The notes below the pieces were generated by a model that saw only the letters and a list, made by a program, of their open reading frames with translations, was not told the origin of the DNA and made no database searches. DNA of 64,000 bases from Sphingobacterium bambusae. GTDB lineage: Bacteria; Bacteroidota; Bacteroidia; Sphingobacteriales; Sphingobacteriaceae. A program made the translations under genes and the position numbers. This document shows positions 8,725-18,382 of this stretch, in pieces. Positions within the stretch are counted from its first letter, which is position 1. Each line of letters opens with the position of its first letter. The stretch is from contig NZ_CP138332.1 of assembly GCF_033955345.1 (NCBI RefSeq), positions 5,456,001-5,520,000 of the forward strand. The letters run 5' to 3'.

Positions 8725-9621
8725 TTAAAAGAGATCGTCTGATTTGTAATCGAGAGGCGTTTTACCGGAGAGCTTTTTGAAAAATTTACTGAATACCGCC
8801 TGGTTGGAAAAGTGGAGTATACCAGCTACCTGATTGACGTTGTTGGCCGTATTTCGGAGTAGAATCTTCGCTTCGATCAAAAGCACTTGATTGATGATAT
8901 CCTTTGGACTGTGATCCATGCTGCTCTTAATCACACGGCTGAGGTATTTCCTGCTGATGAATAGCTTGTCCGCATAGAACTGCACATCGTGGTGTTGGAT
9001 GTAGAACTGCCTAACCAGTGCAAAAAATGCTGTCGTTATAGCTTCCTCGCGTGACGTGGTTTTAGTATTGACCTTATTCTGCTTTGTGTAATTCTCAAAC
9101 TCATACATCAGCAGGGAGAAATGATGCCAGATCATTTCATGATGGAAATACACGGCATTTCTAAAATCGTTCAGATAGGAAAGCTCTTGAATATGGAATT
9201 TCAATCGGTCAAAAAGCGCCTTCTGATCCATAATGACATACGAAGGATTGCTGGAAAAACTCTTCAGGATGTCATTTGATCGATAGTTAAAGCCGGCATC
9301 AGACAACATATCCGCCGAAAAGAAAATTTGCGAAGCCTTGTAATCTGCAGACAGCAAATGTACTTTGAAAATTTCCTGTGGAACGCAAAATAGGATATCG
9401 CCGGCTTTAACTTCATATTCGTAGTCACCTACGCTGTAATAGCTGCTCCCCTGTTCAATCAGAATAAGACCGAAATATTCGGCTCGGTAAAATCTGGCTA
9501 GCGAAATCTGCATATCATGGTAGCTCGCCGCCGCAACAACATAATCTCTATTCCGTTGTGGGACAAGCATGAGATCGACGATCTGATGCAATTTTAGCGT
9601 GCTAACTGGAATATCTGACAT
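8725..9621 (-). CDS. AraC-family transcriptional regulator
   Basis: The 298-aa protein has an N-terminal cupin-like region ('YFGLILIEQGSSYYSVGDYE', 'KAGDILFCVPQEIFKV') and a C-terminal double HTH of AraC type ('QFYADKLFISRKYLSRVIK' then 'NQVAGILHFSNQAVFSKFFK'). In related genomes such regulators often precede RND efflux operons, and here the remnant of such an operon follows directly. The true target genes may therefore have been lost. Confidence 0.85.
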   Translation of the reverse strand: MSDIPVSTLKLHQIVDLMLVPQRNRDYVVAAASYHDMQISLARFYRAEYFGLILIEQGSSYYSVGDYEYEVKAGDILFCVPQEIFKVHLLSADYKASQIFFSADMLSDAGFNYRSNDILKSFSSNPSYVIMDQKALFDRLKFHIQELSYLNDFRNAVYFHHEMIWHHFSLLMYEFENYTKQNKVNTKTTSREEAITTAFFALVRQFYIQHHDVQFYADKLFISRKYLSRVIKSSMDHSPKDIINQVLLIEAKILLRNTANNVNQVAGILHFSNQAVFSKFFKKLSGKTPLDYKSDDLF

Positions 9622-9774
9622 GAGCCTATTTTGATATAGGCAGCAAAGCTAAGGATAAAAAATAGATTTACTCACCTTCGTAAATTTTAGCTTGACTACA
9701 TTGTCGATACAAACTTAGCAAGCGGGCGAAGGGGTATGCTCATCCAGTTTTAAGATTAGCGCATCGAAACTGGG

Positions 9775-10617
9775 CTACATCTTCCGTTCTTTTAGTCCAG
9801 AAGCGGCCTTTGATTGGTCAAATGCAGCAAAGCCTTTCATCTGTCGCAAATCCATGAGCATTGCGCTGCAATGCTGATCGCGGTGAAGCGTATCCATGAC
9901 GGCATGGTCATCCGTCAATAGATCTTCTTCAGATAGGATGCCATGTGCAAGCGCGTATTTAAGTATAGCCGCAAAGCCATGGTTCACGTAGAGATACTCG
10001 GCCTTCCTAAAATACTGTTCATTCAATAGCTGAAACTTCGCTTTAAACCAGCTTTCAGCGGACGCCGTGCTATAGCCAATACGTCCTTCCTTTACCGTTA
10101 GTTGTTTCAGGTAGGCCAGTGCTTCTTCACGCGTCAGCCAACCTGCCGTAAAGAGATCGCGCAAGCAATAATCTAAGCGATCGGCGCAAAGGTATGGATA
10201 GGGTTGTTCCAATAGGCTGTGCTCGGCGTCAACAATCGCCTCTAGCTTGTATCCTTGGCTACGCAAAATAGCTGGTATAGCGGAACGAGCGATTACGCTG
10301 TCCCAAATTTCTTCATGGTAGTCTTCTCCCGCTTTTTCAAAAACCTGATCCACGACATGCGAAAATGCGGTATGCGAAACATCATGTAGTAAAGCCGCAA
10401 GCTGCTCGCTTAGGCTACCGCCAAAAAGGCGAACCAAGTACATCACGCCAACGGAGTGTTCCAAACGCGTATGCTTAATGCGTGGATCGATAAGATATAT
10501 TGCGCCTGCCTGATGCACACGCCCTAGGCGTTGTAGGGCGTCACTGTAGAAAACCTCCTCCAAAGGACGAGGTATCTCGATCGTTCCATAAAGTGGGTCT
10601 TCATAGATCATCCACAA
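9775..10617 (-). CDS. HD-domain phosphohydrolase
   Basis: The 280-aa protein carries the metal-binding motifs of the HD superfamily: H54 in RLEHSVG, H78-D79 in LLHDVSH with H82 and H87 close by, and 'YLCADRLDYCLRD' for the distal Asp. The start resembles the 'DPLYGTIEIPRPLEEVF' opening of dGTPase-like/YdhJ-type HD proteins. Substrate unknown; nucleotide or phosphoester hydrolysis is the family expectation. It is separated from the UDG-like gene upstream by a strong terminator, so it probably has its own promoter. Confidence 0.8.
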   Translation of the reverse strand: MWMIYEDPLYGTIEIPRPLEEVFYSDALQRLGRVHQAGAIYLIDPRIKHTRLEHSVGVMYLVRLFGGSLSEQLAALLHDVSHTAFSHVVDQVFEKAGEDYHEEIWDSVIARSAIPAILRSQGYKLEAIVDAEHSLLEQPYPYLCADRLDYCLRDLFTAGWLTREEALAYLKQLTVKEGRIGYSTASAESWFKAKFQLLNEQYFRKAEYLYVNHGFAAILKYALAHGILSEEDLLTDDHAVMDTLHRDQHCSAMLMDLRQMKGFAAFDQSKAASGLKERKM

Positions 10618-10692
10618 ATATATTAAAACAACAGGAATCCGTGCTGCTTTCAGCAGACTGAGCTATGCTCCGTGAAAGGCATGCTAACAAAA

Positions 10693-10722
10693 TATTCCCT
10701 TATAGGCAGCTATAAGGGAATA
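10693..10722 (-). terminator. intrinsic terminator behind the UDG-fold gene
   Basis: A perfect 12-bp stem (10693-10704 with 10711-10722, arms TATTCCCTTATA/TATAAGGGAATA) with a 6-base loop lies 6 bases behind the stop of the gene at 10728-11417. On the minus strand it runs into ATTTTG. Confidence 0.7.
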
Positions 10723-10727
10723 CGAAT

Positions 10728-11417
10728 TTAGACGGCAAACAACTTTTGGTAAAGGCTAACTTTATAGCGGTACACCGGGCGTTCCTGTTGGCCATAGTAT
10801 CGGCTTTTTTTGAACGCAGCCGATCGTGCCAGCGCTATATTTGCAGCACCAGATGGCGAAGGAAGCAAATCCACACGTACTGGACGACCAAAGATCGATT
10901 CGGGCAAAACCACCTGTTTGGCTTGTCGAATTTGGGCAGTTAACTTTAGCCCCAAAATCCCCTCATAAAACAGACGGAAAGCACTGTTCTTGCCGAAACC
11001 CGAGGTGCAGAATATTTGCTGAATATCCGACTGTCTAATCTGTTCAATAAGTGCCATGTTCAACGCCAGCGGCACCAATTTGTCGTCACTAGCCCCGTCA
11101 TCCAAGCGCACACAACTCAAAATCGTATCACTAACAGCTATATTACGGCTATGAAGGAAAAGCAACACATCATCCAAGGTGTAGGAAGCGGACAATTCCT
11201 GCGGAAAAGCATCACGCATCAGGTTCCAAATACTGTTCTTGTTCCCATAAAAGAAAGGCATCATAAAAAAGTCGTCCTCGTGCGGATGAATGGTGCCCAA
11301 TATAAGTGTTTCATCGGTATGGTGAATAGGGTATTGATCCACGTATAAATGTTCCGTGATGGTGATTCCCGCGTTGGATAAATAACTTTGCGCGTTGTGT
11401 GTGTCTTTGCTGCTCAT
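10728..11417 (-). CDS. uracil-DNA glycosylase superfamily protein
   Basis: The 229-aa protein has the landmarks of the UDG fold: a first motif 'LILGTIHP' (residues 38-45), an aromatic stacking region 'FFYGNKNSIWNLM' (55-67) and a late 'LLPSPSGAAN' motif (about residues 188-197) like the substrate-binding loop of family members. This suggests a base-excision role on damaged DNA. The specificity is not clear from the sequence; the 'YG..N..W' pattern is nearest to the hypoxanthine/mismatch-type branches. It is monocistronic, with its own terminator. Confidence 0.65.
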   Translation of the reverse strand: MSSKDTHNAQSYLSNAGITITEHLYVDQYPIHHTDETLILGTIHPHEDDFFMMPFFYGNKNSIWNLMRDAFPQELSASYTLDDVLLFLHSRNIAVSDTILSCVRLDDGASDDKLVPLALNMALIEQIRQSDIQQIFCTSGFGKNSAFRLFYEGILGLKLTAQIRQAKQVVLPESIFGRPVRVDLLPSPSGAANIALARSAAFKKSRYYGQQERPVYRYKVSLYQKLFAV

Positions 11418-11661
11418 AACAATAAGGATTTAGTACATCGTTGATTCATCGAGCAAATGCCGTTTCTTATCACGGCCTTTAGCCCTACTACAAAGGTCTG
11501 CATCAGGCCTGTTGTATCCTAAAACCTCTGGTTGTATTTTGCGAAAATCGAGCAGTCCTATCAACTTTTCAGTGCACACATGTATTAATCGTAATTTCCA
11601 TTTGTAAATCTCTCCTATTCCTACATCTTAGGTATAGCTCTATATCCGCTGGTCGCTATGC

Positions 11662-11949
11662 CTATTCGGGTGTAGGCTGTGGTTGGCCGATCGTATCTTT
11701 TTTCTCATCACGGTTAATGTTGTTCATCGGTACTCCCGTACTACCCTTATCTTCTGATTTCAAGGTATCCGCATCGGTTTTTCGTTCTATATTATCCAAG
11801 GGAATACCGGCATTGTTATTAGCGGATGCACTTGTCGTGTCGGCAGTGGACTGCGCAGCACTGTCGCGATCTTTTTGTGGGCCGCAGGCCTGCAGCATGA
11901 GTAGCACAAACATGCTGGCAGCAATTGGGCATAGACTATTCGTTTTCAT
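11662..11949 (-). CDS. small Thr/Asp-rich lipoprotein
   Basis: The 95-aa product has a lipoprotein signal (lipobox LMLQAC, Cys about 22) and a low-complexity mature part with two copies of a 'G(I/V)P(L/M)(D/N)NI(E/N)R' motif. No catalytic domain is possible at this size. It probably sits in a cell-envelope membrane; function unknown. It stands alone, with about 240 bases of gene-free DNA on each side. Confidence 0.65.
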   Translation of the reverse strand: MKTNSLCPIAASMFVLLMLQACGPQKDRDSAAQSTADTTSASANNNAGIPLDNIERKTDADTLKSEDKGSTGVPMNNINRDEKKDTIGQPQPTPE

Positions 11950-12178
11950 AGGCTTATCATATTAAGCATGACTATCACGTTGCATGCTTATCATCCGGTA
12001 ATAGAACCATGAGGAAGGTTAATAGTTCATCTAACGAAGCAGATACGATACAAAGTAAATTTCCTTTTTATCGCCTTATCATAACATATCCCCGGCATGT
12101 CAAGCACACCGAGGATATATTTTGAAAGCCAGTAGCTGCTCAAGAGGCCCTAAGCAAGGTATGGTTGATCGTTGTCGC

Positions 12179-13333
12179 CTACGACTCTTGGTATACGGCG
12201 CCTTCGAAGCACAAGCGATAGATGGTCTTCAACTCTTCTACTGTAGGCTTTCTTGGGTTAAAACCGGTGCAGGGGTCGATCAAGGCATTGTTAGCCATAT
12301 AGTCGAGCTTCTCTTCAAATAATTCTTCACTGATACCATAGGCACGGATAGATCCAATATTGTTGACGTCCGATCTGAGCTTTTCGATAGCCTGTGCAAG
12401 GTCTTCTGCGGTATTTCCACCAACCAATCTTGCTAGGTCAGGAAATTTAGTGCTGGCTGATTGGTTAAATCGGATTACGTTGGGCAAGAAGATGGCGTTA
12501 CAACAGCCATGTGGGATGCCGAACATCGCTCCTACCTGATGGGATAGAGAATGTACAATCCCCAACCACGCATTGTTAAAGGCCAATCCGCCCATAAAAG
12601 AGGCGTCGTGCATACGCTGACGGGCCACGAGGTTCGCAGGATTATTCACCCCTTCCGGCAAGTTTTCAAACACAATTTCCAAACCACCCTTTGCAAGCAC
12701 GTCGGCAAAAATATCATCGATATTGGAAACGTAAGCCTCTACGCAGTGCGTCAACGCATCTAAACCCGTGTTGGCAGTTACATGCGCAGGCATCGTCTGG
12801 CAGATCTCTCCATCCACGATAGCAATATCTGGCGTCAATTCGTAAGAAACGATGGGGTATTTAACACCTTTTTCCCGATCCGTGATAACGGCCAAGCCCG
12901 TTGTTTCGGTACCTGTGCCGCTTGTGGAAGGAATGGCGATAAATTTGGCCTTATTGCGTAATACTGGAACCTGAAAAGGTGTAATAAGTGCATCGAAATC
13001 GGTCGTCGGGTGTTCATAGAAAATCCACATTGTTTTCGCGGCATCAATGGCCGAGCATCCGCCCAAACCTACAATCCAGTCGGGTTGAAACTCCGCAAAG
13101 GCTGCGGCGCCTTTCATACAGGTGTCCGATGAGGGGTCTTCCTCCACACCGTCAAACACGCGTGTCTCTAATCCGGCTTCTTCCAAGTAAGCAATGGTTC
13201 TTTCCAATGTACCGCTTTTCTTCATTGAGCTGCCGCCGGTCACAATGTAGGCTCTTTTCCCTTTTACGTCCTTCAATGCGGCCAATGTGCCAACGCCATG
13301 GTGTAGCTCACCGGCAATAAATAGTTTACTCAT
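12179..13333 (-). CDS. iron-containing alcohol dehydrogenase
   Basis: The 384-aa protein matches the group III Fe-dependent alcohol dehydrogenases. It has an N-terminal NAD(P)-binding half with 'YIVTGGSSMKKSG' and 'IVGLGGCSAIDAAKTMW', then the metal-binding helical half with 'NTGLDALTHCVEAYVS' (Asp and His ligands), 'VHSLSHQVGAMFGIPHG' (two further His) and 'NAIFLPNVIRFN'. It would interconvert alcohols and aldehydes or ketones with NAD(P)H; butanol- or propanediol-type substrates are typical. The AraC regulator gene lies 69 bases upstream on the same strand and probably controls it. Confidence 0.9.
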   Translation of the reverse strand: MSKLFIAGELHHGVGTLAALKDVKGKRAYIVTGGSSMKKSGTLERTIAYLEEAGLETRVFDGVEEDPSSDTCMKGAAAFAEFQPDWIVGLGGCSAIDAAKTMWIFYEHPTTDFDALITPFQVPVLRNKAKFIAIPSTSGTGTETTGLAVITDREKGVKYPIVSYELTPDIAIVDGEICQTMPAHVTANTGLDALTHCVEAYVSNIDDIFADVLAKGGLEIVFENLPEGVNNPANLVARQRMHDASFMGGLAFNNAWLGIVHSLSHQVGAMFGIPHGCCNAIFLPNVIRFNQSASTKFPDLARLVGGNTAEDLAQAIEKLRSDVNNIGSIRAYGISEELFEEKLDYMANNALIDPCTGFNPRKPTVEELKTIYRLCFEGAVYQES

Positions 13334-13402
13334 ATTAATCTGTCCGTTTTTATTACCGACAAAATTAGCGCGCGTAAACCTTTCCCTGTTATACTTTTGA
13401 GC

Positions 13403-14284
13403 CTAGTTGATATACATTTGCTCCAAGCTGCTTTGTAGCTCCGACGGGCTTTCATCCATTTTAGCTTTGACAAACTTGTGCAAGGCCGATGGCGAGCTGA
13501 AGCCAAGGTCTAAGGCTATTTCCTTATGGCTTTTATCGGCATACAGCATCTCTCGCTTGACCTCTTTTAGCAGCCGCTCGTGTATCGCCTCCATAACGGT
13601 CTTGCCGCAGTGTTTTTTCGTCAAGGCATTCAGTCTTTTGGGCGTCATGGAAAGCGCATCAGCATAGTAACTTACGCGACGCTCTTCTCGAAACAAGCGA
13701 TTTAGCATCTTTTTGAAGGTGACATAGCTCCGCTTATCTCCGTCATGGGACATTAGCGGATGCGTGCCGTGCACCGCTTCGATTAATCCCAACAGGAAAA
13801 TCTTGATATGAAATCGTGCTTGCTCCTTTCGTATTAGGCTAGGGTTTTGATAAATAGCCGCCACAGCATTAAGCTGCTGCAAGGCCGATTGCCATTCATC
13901 CGGTGAAAGTAAGGTGCAATTTAATCGGGTGGAAAGATCAACGTTATACGCGGTTAATTCATGCTGCAGGATATCGGAGCAGAAGAGTACTTCATCGAAA
14001 AGAAGTACTTTGACAAGGGCGTCGTCATCTACATCCAAGATCTGATGAATCTGATCAGGGAATATCACCGAAATTTTTCCTCTTTTTAGTTGCAGTACTC
14101 GATCCTCAATTTGAAGCCTCAGTAATCCACTTTCCACGAAAAATACACAGAAATGATCTCTTTTTACGGCCTTTTTCAAATGTTGTGCATCAACTCCGCG
14201 TAGATCCAAAACCCTAAAAGACAAGTTTTGGGCTTCTAAAGAGGTGGCATTATCCTTTAGTTTTAAGTTTTCTATTTCCAACAT
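13403..14284 (-). CDS. AraC-family transcriptional regulator
   Basis: The 293-aa protein has a cupin-like sensing half ('DHFCVFFVESGLLRLQIEDR', 'LKRGKISVIFPDQIHQI') and a C-terminal AraC HTH pair ('SYYADALSMTPKRLNALTKK', 'KEIALDLGFSSPSALHKFVK'). It is 69 bases upstream of, and co-oriented with, the iron alcohol dehydrogenase gene, so an operon of regulator and enzyme is likely. No inducer can be inferred. Confidence 0.85.
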   Translation of the reverse strand: MLEIENLKLKDNATSLEAQNLSFRVLDLRGVDAQHLKKAVKRDHFCVFFVESGLLRLQIEDRVLQLKRGKISVIFPDQIHQILDVDDDALVKVLLFDEVLFCSDILQHELTAYNVDLSTRLNCTLLSPDEWQSALQQLNAVAAIYQNPSLIRKEQARFHIKIFLLGLIEAVHGTHPLMSHDGDKRSYVTFKKMLNRLFREERRVSYYADALSMTPKRLNALTKKHCGKTVMEAIHERLLKEVKREMLYADKSHKEIALDLGFSSPSALHKFVKAKMDESPSELQSSLEQMYIN

Positions 14285-14320
14285 ACCTACTCATTCACCT
14301 AGCAAATATACGCTAAAGAA

Positions 14321-14887
14321 TTACCAATAGCGCTTGGCTTCATGCAATAGCCAGGGAAGTAGACGAATCAATTGGTCCTCAGTGATGTCCAAGGTGTCCA
14401 CATCTATCCAAAGTATACCGGGCTTTGTGCGGAAGAATTTCCCAATATGGTGAAACCAGGTCAAATAAGTATTACGCGGCAGTTTCTCGTATTTCTCGGG
14501 ATCCTCTACGTTGATAAATATTTGATTGTTCGCCCGGTAAAAGGCATATCCAAAATCAGTGATTTCCTTCCATGGAATAAATACTTCAGTATCCGCCGTG
14601 TTGTTGAACAGCCCTTCTTTCGTAATCGTCAGCCCTCGCCTCCCTTTTTTATACTGCAAAAGGTGCCGTATCTTTTCGAATATAAAGATGTGCAAGCTGA
14701 TGTAGCATAAGAAAACGAATATCAACTTCTGTGGATAATAGAGGTAAAAAATACCAGCTAAAAGGAGTGCATTGAACAAGGCGCAAAGTACTGCCCCCCA
14801 AATAATCTTGGAAAGTTTGAAGGCTATTCTTAACTTTTTTTGTCCAGACAAGATGTCGTTACAGATATCTAAATAATGTACAGGCAT
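14321..14887 (-). CDS. membrane protein with PH-like cytoplasmic domain (STM3941-like)
   Basis: The 188-aa protein has two hydrophobic segments (about residues 28-50 and 53-72). A basic linker is followed by a compact domain with 'LTITKEGLFNNTADTEVFIP' and 'WKEITDFG', the pattern of bacterial PH-like membrane proteins such as the STM3941 group. The function of that group is not established. It lies 36 bases upstream of the AraC gene on the same strand. Confidence 0.55.
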   Translation of the reverse strand: MPVHYLDICNDILSGQKKLRIAFKLSKIIWGAVLCALFNALLLAGIFYLYYPQKLIFVFLCYISLHIFIFEKIRHLLQYKKGRRGLTITKEGLFNNTADTEVFIPWKEITDFGYAFYRANNQIFINVEDPEKYEKLPRNTYLTWFHHIGKFFRTKPGILWIDVDTLDITEDQLIRLLPWLLHEAKRYW

Positions 14888-15018
14888 GTTAAGTTTATTT
14901 AAAATGGTTATCTAGCCTCTAAGTTAATAATTTTTAAGTTTATTTATTAAATAATTTAATCATAAAATACGTTTAATTAGTTTAGTTCAAAGATATATTT
15001 CTTTAATACATTAATGTG

Positions 15019-15828
15019 TTATTGCTCCATACGCTTACGAAAGACAAACAAATGGCTGGTATCGCTAAAGCCAAATTCGGCAGCTATTTCCTTCATGCGC
15101 AGCTCTCCGGAATCGATCCGTCGCTTGATCAAGGGATAGCGAACTCGATCAATATATTCCTTGAAACCGATATGGAAATGCTTCTTAAAAAATGTCCCAA
15201 AGTAGTTTTCAGAAACATGGAAATGTGCAGCCAGCTTTTTTGCTTTTAATTTGTCGGGCAGGTAAATATTTCGATGTATATAGTGCAGCACTTCATTGAC
15301 CGTCACCTTTTGCGGTATTTCCTGCTCCATAAAATCGCCTTGCTGTTCCATGATTAAGGATAAAATCGATTGAAACTGATGGAATATAAATAAGGAGGAA
15401 GACAAGGCCGATCGGGGTTCGTATGCCCTAATATTCGCAATGACACCGGCCAGTGCGCGACCTGCGATGTCCGAGAACTGAAGTTGACGCTCCTTCAGGA
15501 ATTTGTTGGCCATCATCCTATCCGTATATTTTGCCACATTAGGCATACCCCGTCGTTCCCAAAACAGCGCGTAGCCCTCGGTATATTTTATAGCAAAAAA
15601 ATGTGTTCTGCTTGCTATCAGAAAGGTATGTCGATCACCGGGCGAAATCAGGAAAACACTGCCTGCGGCGTAATCCATTTTATGGCCATTAAGGCTATGG
15701 GTACCGCTGCCGTTCAGGATGTACATAATTTCGAAATAGTTCTGCCCATGTTCAGGTAGATCGAAAACCTCTTTCTCAAATTCGGATACGTCAAGCGTAT
15801 CAAACTGCTTAAAACTGTCCACATACAA
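15019..15828 (-). CDS. AraC-family transcriptional regulator
   Basis: The 269-aa protein shows a cupin segment ('YFEIMYILNGSGTHSLNGH', 'AAGSVFLISPGDRH') and a C-terminal AraC HTH pair ('KKLAAHFHVSENYFGTFFKK', 'KEIAAEFGFSDTSHLFVFRK'). It is divergent from the AEC transporter gene, with 95 bases between the starts. That gap holds two direct AAAAATACATG repeats 21 bases apart, which suits a dimeric AraC protein and control of the transporter. Confidence 0.85.
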   Translation of the reverse strand: MYVDSFKQFDTLDVSEFEKEVFDLPEHGQNYFEIMYILNGSGTHSLNGHKMDYAAGSVFLISPGDRHTFLIASRTHFFAIKYTEGYALFWERRGMPNVAKYTDRMMANKFLKERQLQFSDIAGRALAGVIANIRAYEPRSALSSSLFIFHQFQSILSLIMEQQGDFMEQEIPQKVTVNEVLHYIHRNIYLPDKLKAKKLAAHFHVSENYFGTFFKKHFHIGFKEYIDRVRYPLIKRRIDSGELRMKEIAAEFGFSDTSHLFVFRKRMEQ

Positions 15829-15837
15829 ATATCCATA

Positions 15838-15869
15838 AAAAATACATGAAAACAGTGGAAAAATACATG
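15838..15869. promoter_or_regulatory. paired direct repeats, candidate AraC operator
   Basis: AAAAATACATG occurs at 15838-15848 and again at 15859-15869, exactly 21 bases apart (two helical turns), in the 95-base gap between the AraC gene (minus) and the AEC transporter (plus). AraC-type dimers typically bind direct repeats at this spacing, so this may serve both autoregulation and transporter control. Confidence 0.5.
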
Positions 15870-15923
15870 GAATCGTCGGCAGCCGTCGGCTAATTTTGCC
15901 CCTGCTCTTACAGCTCGTAATTC

Positions 15924-16841
15924 ATGACAAACATCGCCCTCATCCTGTTCTGTACCCTTGCGGGGATATTATTTAAACGGTATAAATTGATTCCCACCGA
16001 TGCGCACAAGGGCATTAATGTGTTTATTCTGTACATCGCGCTCCCAGCGGTATCGTTTAAGTATATCCCACAGATCCCTTGGAATCAAGACCTCCTCTTT
16101 CCCGTGTGCTCCTCCGTATTGGTTTGGCTGGGCAGTTACCTCTTTATCCGCGCCTACTGCCGTTTCAAAGGCTACAACCGGCGGACACGCAGCAGCCTAG
16201 AGCTCTCCAGTGGCTATAGCAATACCTCCTTTATCGGTTTTCCGTTAATCATGGCCTATTTTGGCGAGCAGCAGCTCGGCGTGGCAATCATCTGCGACCA
16301 AAGCATGTTCTTGATACTGTCCAGTATCGGGATAGTCAGCGCCATCAAAGGCGATAAGCAGGTCAGGGAAGTACCCTCGGCGAAGATGGTGATGGCGCGC
16401 TTCATACGCTTTCCACCGGTAATTGCCTGCCTCTCCGCGCTCCTGCTTTCCCGCTTTCTAGATTTCCAGCCCGTAGAGCCATTTTTTGATAAGCTTACAG
16501 CCACCGTAGGTCCCTTGGCGCTCTTTTCCTTAGGACTGCAATTGAATATCAAGGGCTGGCGTCCTAAAATAGCGCAAATATCCGTCGCCTTGCTCTATAA
16601 ATTGATCCTCGCTCCTGCGCTGGTGCTATGTGCCGCCTTCGTGTTGGGCGTACAAGGCGATACAGCGCGCATAAGTGTTTTTGAGGCAGGAATGCCCACT
16701 TTGATCACGGCTTCCATTATTGCCGAACAGTTTAACTTAAATAGCAAGTTGGTGAACCTTATTATTGGCGTGGGCATCTTGGCAGGATTTATCTCCACCG
16801 GCATCTGGAGCATCATTATTAATAGCCTCTTTCCGCTGTAG
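15924..16841 (+). CDS. AEC-family (auxin efflux carrier type) transporter
   Basis: The 305-aa protein has ten or so hydrophobic segments and the AEC family pattern: 'AGILFKRYKLIPTDAHKGIN' near the start, 'NTSFIGFPLIMAYFGEQQLG' at the centre of the first half, and 'EAGMPTLITASIIAEQFNLN' in the second half. It is an inner-membrane secondary carrier, with organic acids as the usual substrates in bacteria. It is divergent from an AraC regulator with a shared control region. Length is normal for the family. Confidence 0.9.
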   Translation: MTNIALILFCTLAGILFKRYKLIPTDAHKGINVFILYIALPAVSFKYIPQIPWNQDLLFPVCSSVLVWLGSYLFIRAYCRFKGYNRRTRSSLELSSGYSNTSFIGFPLIMAYFGEQQLGVAIICDQSMFLILSSIGIVSAIKGDKQVREVPSAKMVMARFIRFPPVIACLSALLLSRFLDFQPVEPFFDKLTATVGPLALFSLGLQLNIKGWRPKIAQISVALLYKLILAPALVLCAAFVLGVQGDTARISVFEAGMPTLITASIIAEQFNLNSKLVNLIIGVGILAGFISTGIWSIIINSLFPL

Positions 16842-16894
16842 CCTTTATTCGTGCAGACGCCAAGGGCTGCAGCCTTGACCATGTCTATCGTAAG

Positions 16895-18061
16895 CTATTC
16901 ATCTTTTGCAAGAATTGCATATATTTTCTTACGATCTAGCTTACCGCCTGTACTATAGTAAAGTATCTTTCCATTTCGATCGAGGAGTATTACCCGAGGA
17001 ATGCTGTTAATACCTAGTGAGCTACTTTTTATGCCTCCATAATCAAAGCTATGCGTCCAGTTCATTTGATATTCATCCACATGCCGTAAAAAGCTTGTCG
17101 AGTCGCGGTCTATGGAAACGCCTACAATTTTCAGCTTCTCGGCCGAAAAGTCTGCACGCAAAAGCTGCAAGTCTGGTATCTGTGCTAAACATGGACCACA
17201 CCAGCTTGCCCAAAAATCCAATAAGACAAATGGCTCTGCTTGATTCTTCAAAGGAATGCTTTGCCCATAGATATCTTTTAATTCCAGGTTTGGCATAGGT
17301 TCATGCAACTTGATGATTGCGGGCGTTATTTTTTGAGCCAAATCTTGCGCTATCTTTTTCCCTTCCACTGTTGTTCGGTAAGCTTCGGGAAAGGTGCGGT
17401 TGTAGTAGTCGAGTAGATCAGTAAAATGGGCAGCATCCTCTTCAATAAAGAGTGTTGGGGAGACGACTTGTTCAAAAAAATACAAAAAAGAGGAGAAATC
17501 GTCTGGGTAAAGTGCAAATAAGGCCATGGACTTTGCGTTCATCGCTTTCGTTAACTGTTGTAACGCAAATTTGGCGGAGTCGTTTGTTTGAATTTTAGCC
17601 CCATATTTGTTCCATAATTCGGCACGTTGCAACATCTCCGTTTTTTGATCTTCTCTTAGTTTCCTAAAAATTTTACAGGAAACCGTATCATATACGGCAG
17701 TAAGATGCTCCGGTTGATCCGCGTAGAAAGGAGAACCTCCGCGCTTTTCATCAAAATATATAGTTGTTGTAGAGTTTTTTTGGTTAATAAGGTATGTATG
17801 CGACTTGGTCTCGTAAAAGAAGAAAATCCTCGGATAAGGGCTGTACGTTCTTCGCTCTAGGATCACCGTGGTATCTTCGGGCTTTACTTCAATAAGATCG
17901 TTCAGAAGGCCATCGTCAAAATGTATCGACAACTTATCTTTATCGATGCCTGCTAAGTGTATTTTAAGGCGGATTTGTTCTTGTGCCTTTAAAGCTGTAG
18001 CACAGGTCAATAGCATCAAGATCAGCAAAGTTACAGGTGTGTACATGGATCTGTTGCTCAT
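16895..18061 (-). CDS. TlpA-like thiol-disulfide oxidoreductase
   Basis: The start at 18061 gives a clean signal peptide (MSNRSMYTPVTLLILMLLTC); an ATG at 18118 is also possible but would add 19 polar residues in front of it. An N-terminal beta-rich domain of about 150 residues, as in many Bacteroidota TlpA proteins (DUF4369-like), and a helical linker are followed by a thioredoxin fold. There 'FVLLDFWASWCGPCLAQIPD' carries the CxxC active site, and 'SIPRVILLDRNGKILY' holds the cis-Pro. It probably acts in periplasmic disulfide reduction or in cytochrome c or metalloprotein maturation. It is convergent with the AEC gene. Confidence 0.85.
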   Translation of the reverse strand: MSNRSMYTPVTLLILMLLTCATALKAQEQIRLKIHLAGIDKDKLSIHFDDGLLNDLIEVKPEDTTVILERRTYSPYPRIFFFYETKSHTYLINQKNSTTTIYFDEKRGGSPFYADQPEHLTAVYDTVSCKIFRKLREDQKTEMLQRAELWNKYGAKIQTNDSAKFALQQLTKAMNAKSMALFALYPDDFSSFLYFFEQVVSPTLFIEEDAAHFTDLLDYYNRTFPEAYRTTVEGKKIAQDLAQKITPAIIKLHEPMPNLELKDIYGQSIPLKNQAEPFVLLDFWASWCGPCLAQIPDLQLLRADFSAEKLKIVGVSIDRDSTSFLRHVDEYQMNWTHSFDYGGIKSSSLGINSIPRVILLDRNGKILYYSTGGKLDRKKIYAILAKDE

Positions 18062-18382
18062 TGCTTTGCAGCGGTTAAGGATAGAATAAATCCTACGGTC
18101 GGTAAAGTGGATCATCATAAAAGCGTTTACTTTTCCAATTTACGTAATTCAATGAATATAAAAATACGAGAACGATTGAAAACGAATATCCCCCTCCTAT
18201 TTGACCGATTCCCCCTTCTCTTGTCCAGTTTGTCAGCTATTGGTATACTTTTTTTACGGTTATTTATGTCGATGCACGCTTAGCACAGAACGGAGCAAAG
18301 GCGAAATACAGATTGTCGCCTTTGCTGTTCCGCAGGGAATTTAGCACCCAAAGATAGCCGGAAGCCTTCGACAGCACGCTTA

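Noticed and set aside
12086..12118. Imperfect inverted repeat behind the alcohol dehydrogenase gene
   Set aside because: One mismatch, a 13-base loop and no T-tract on the minus strand, so I do not call it a terminator.
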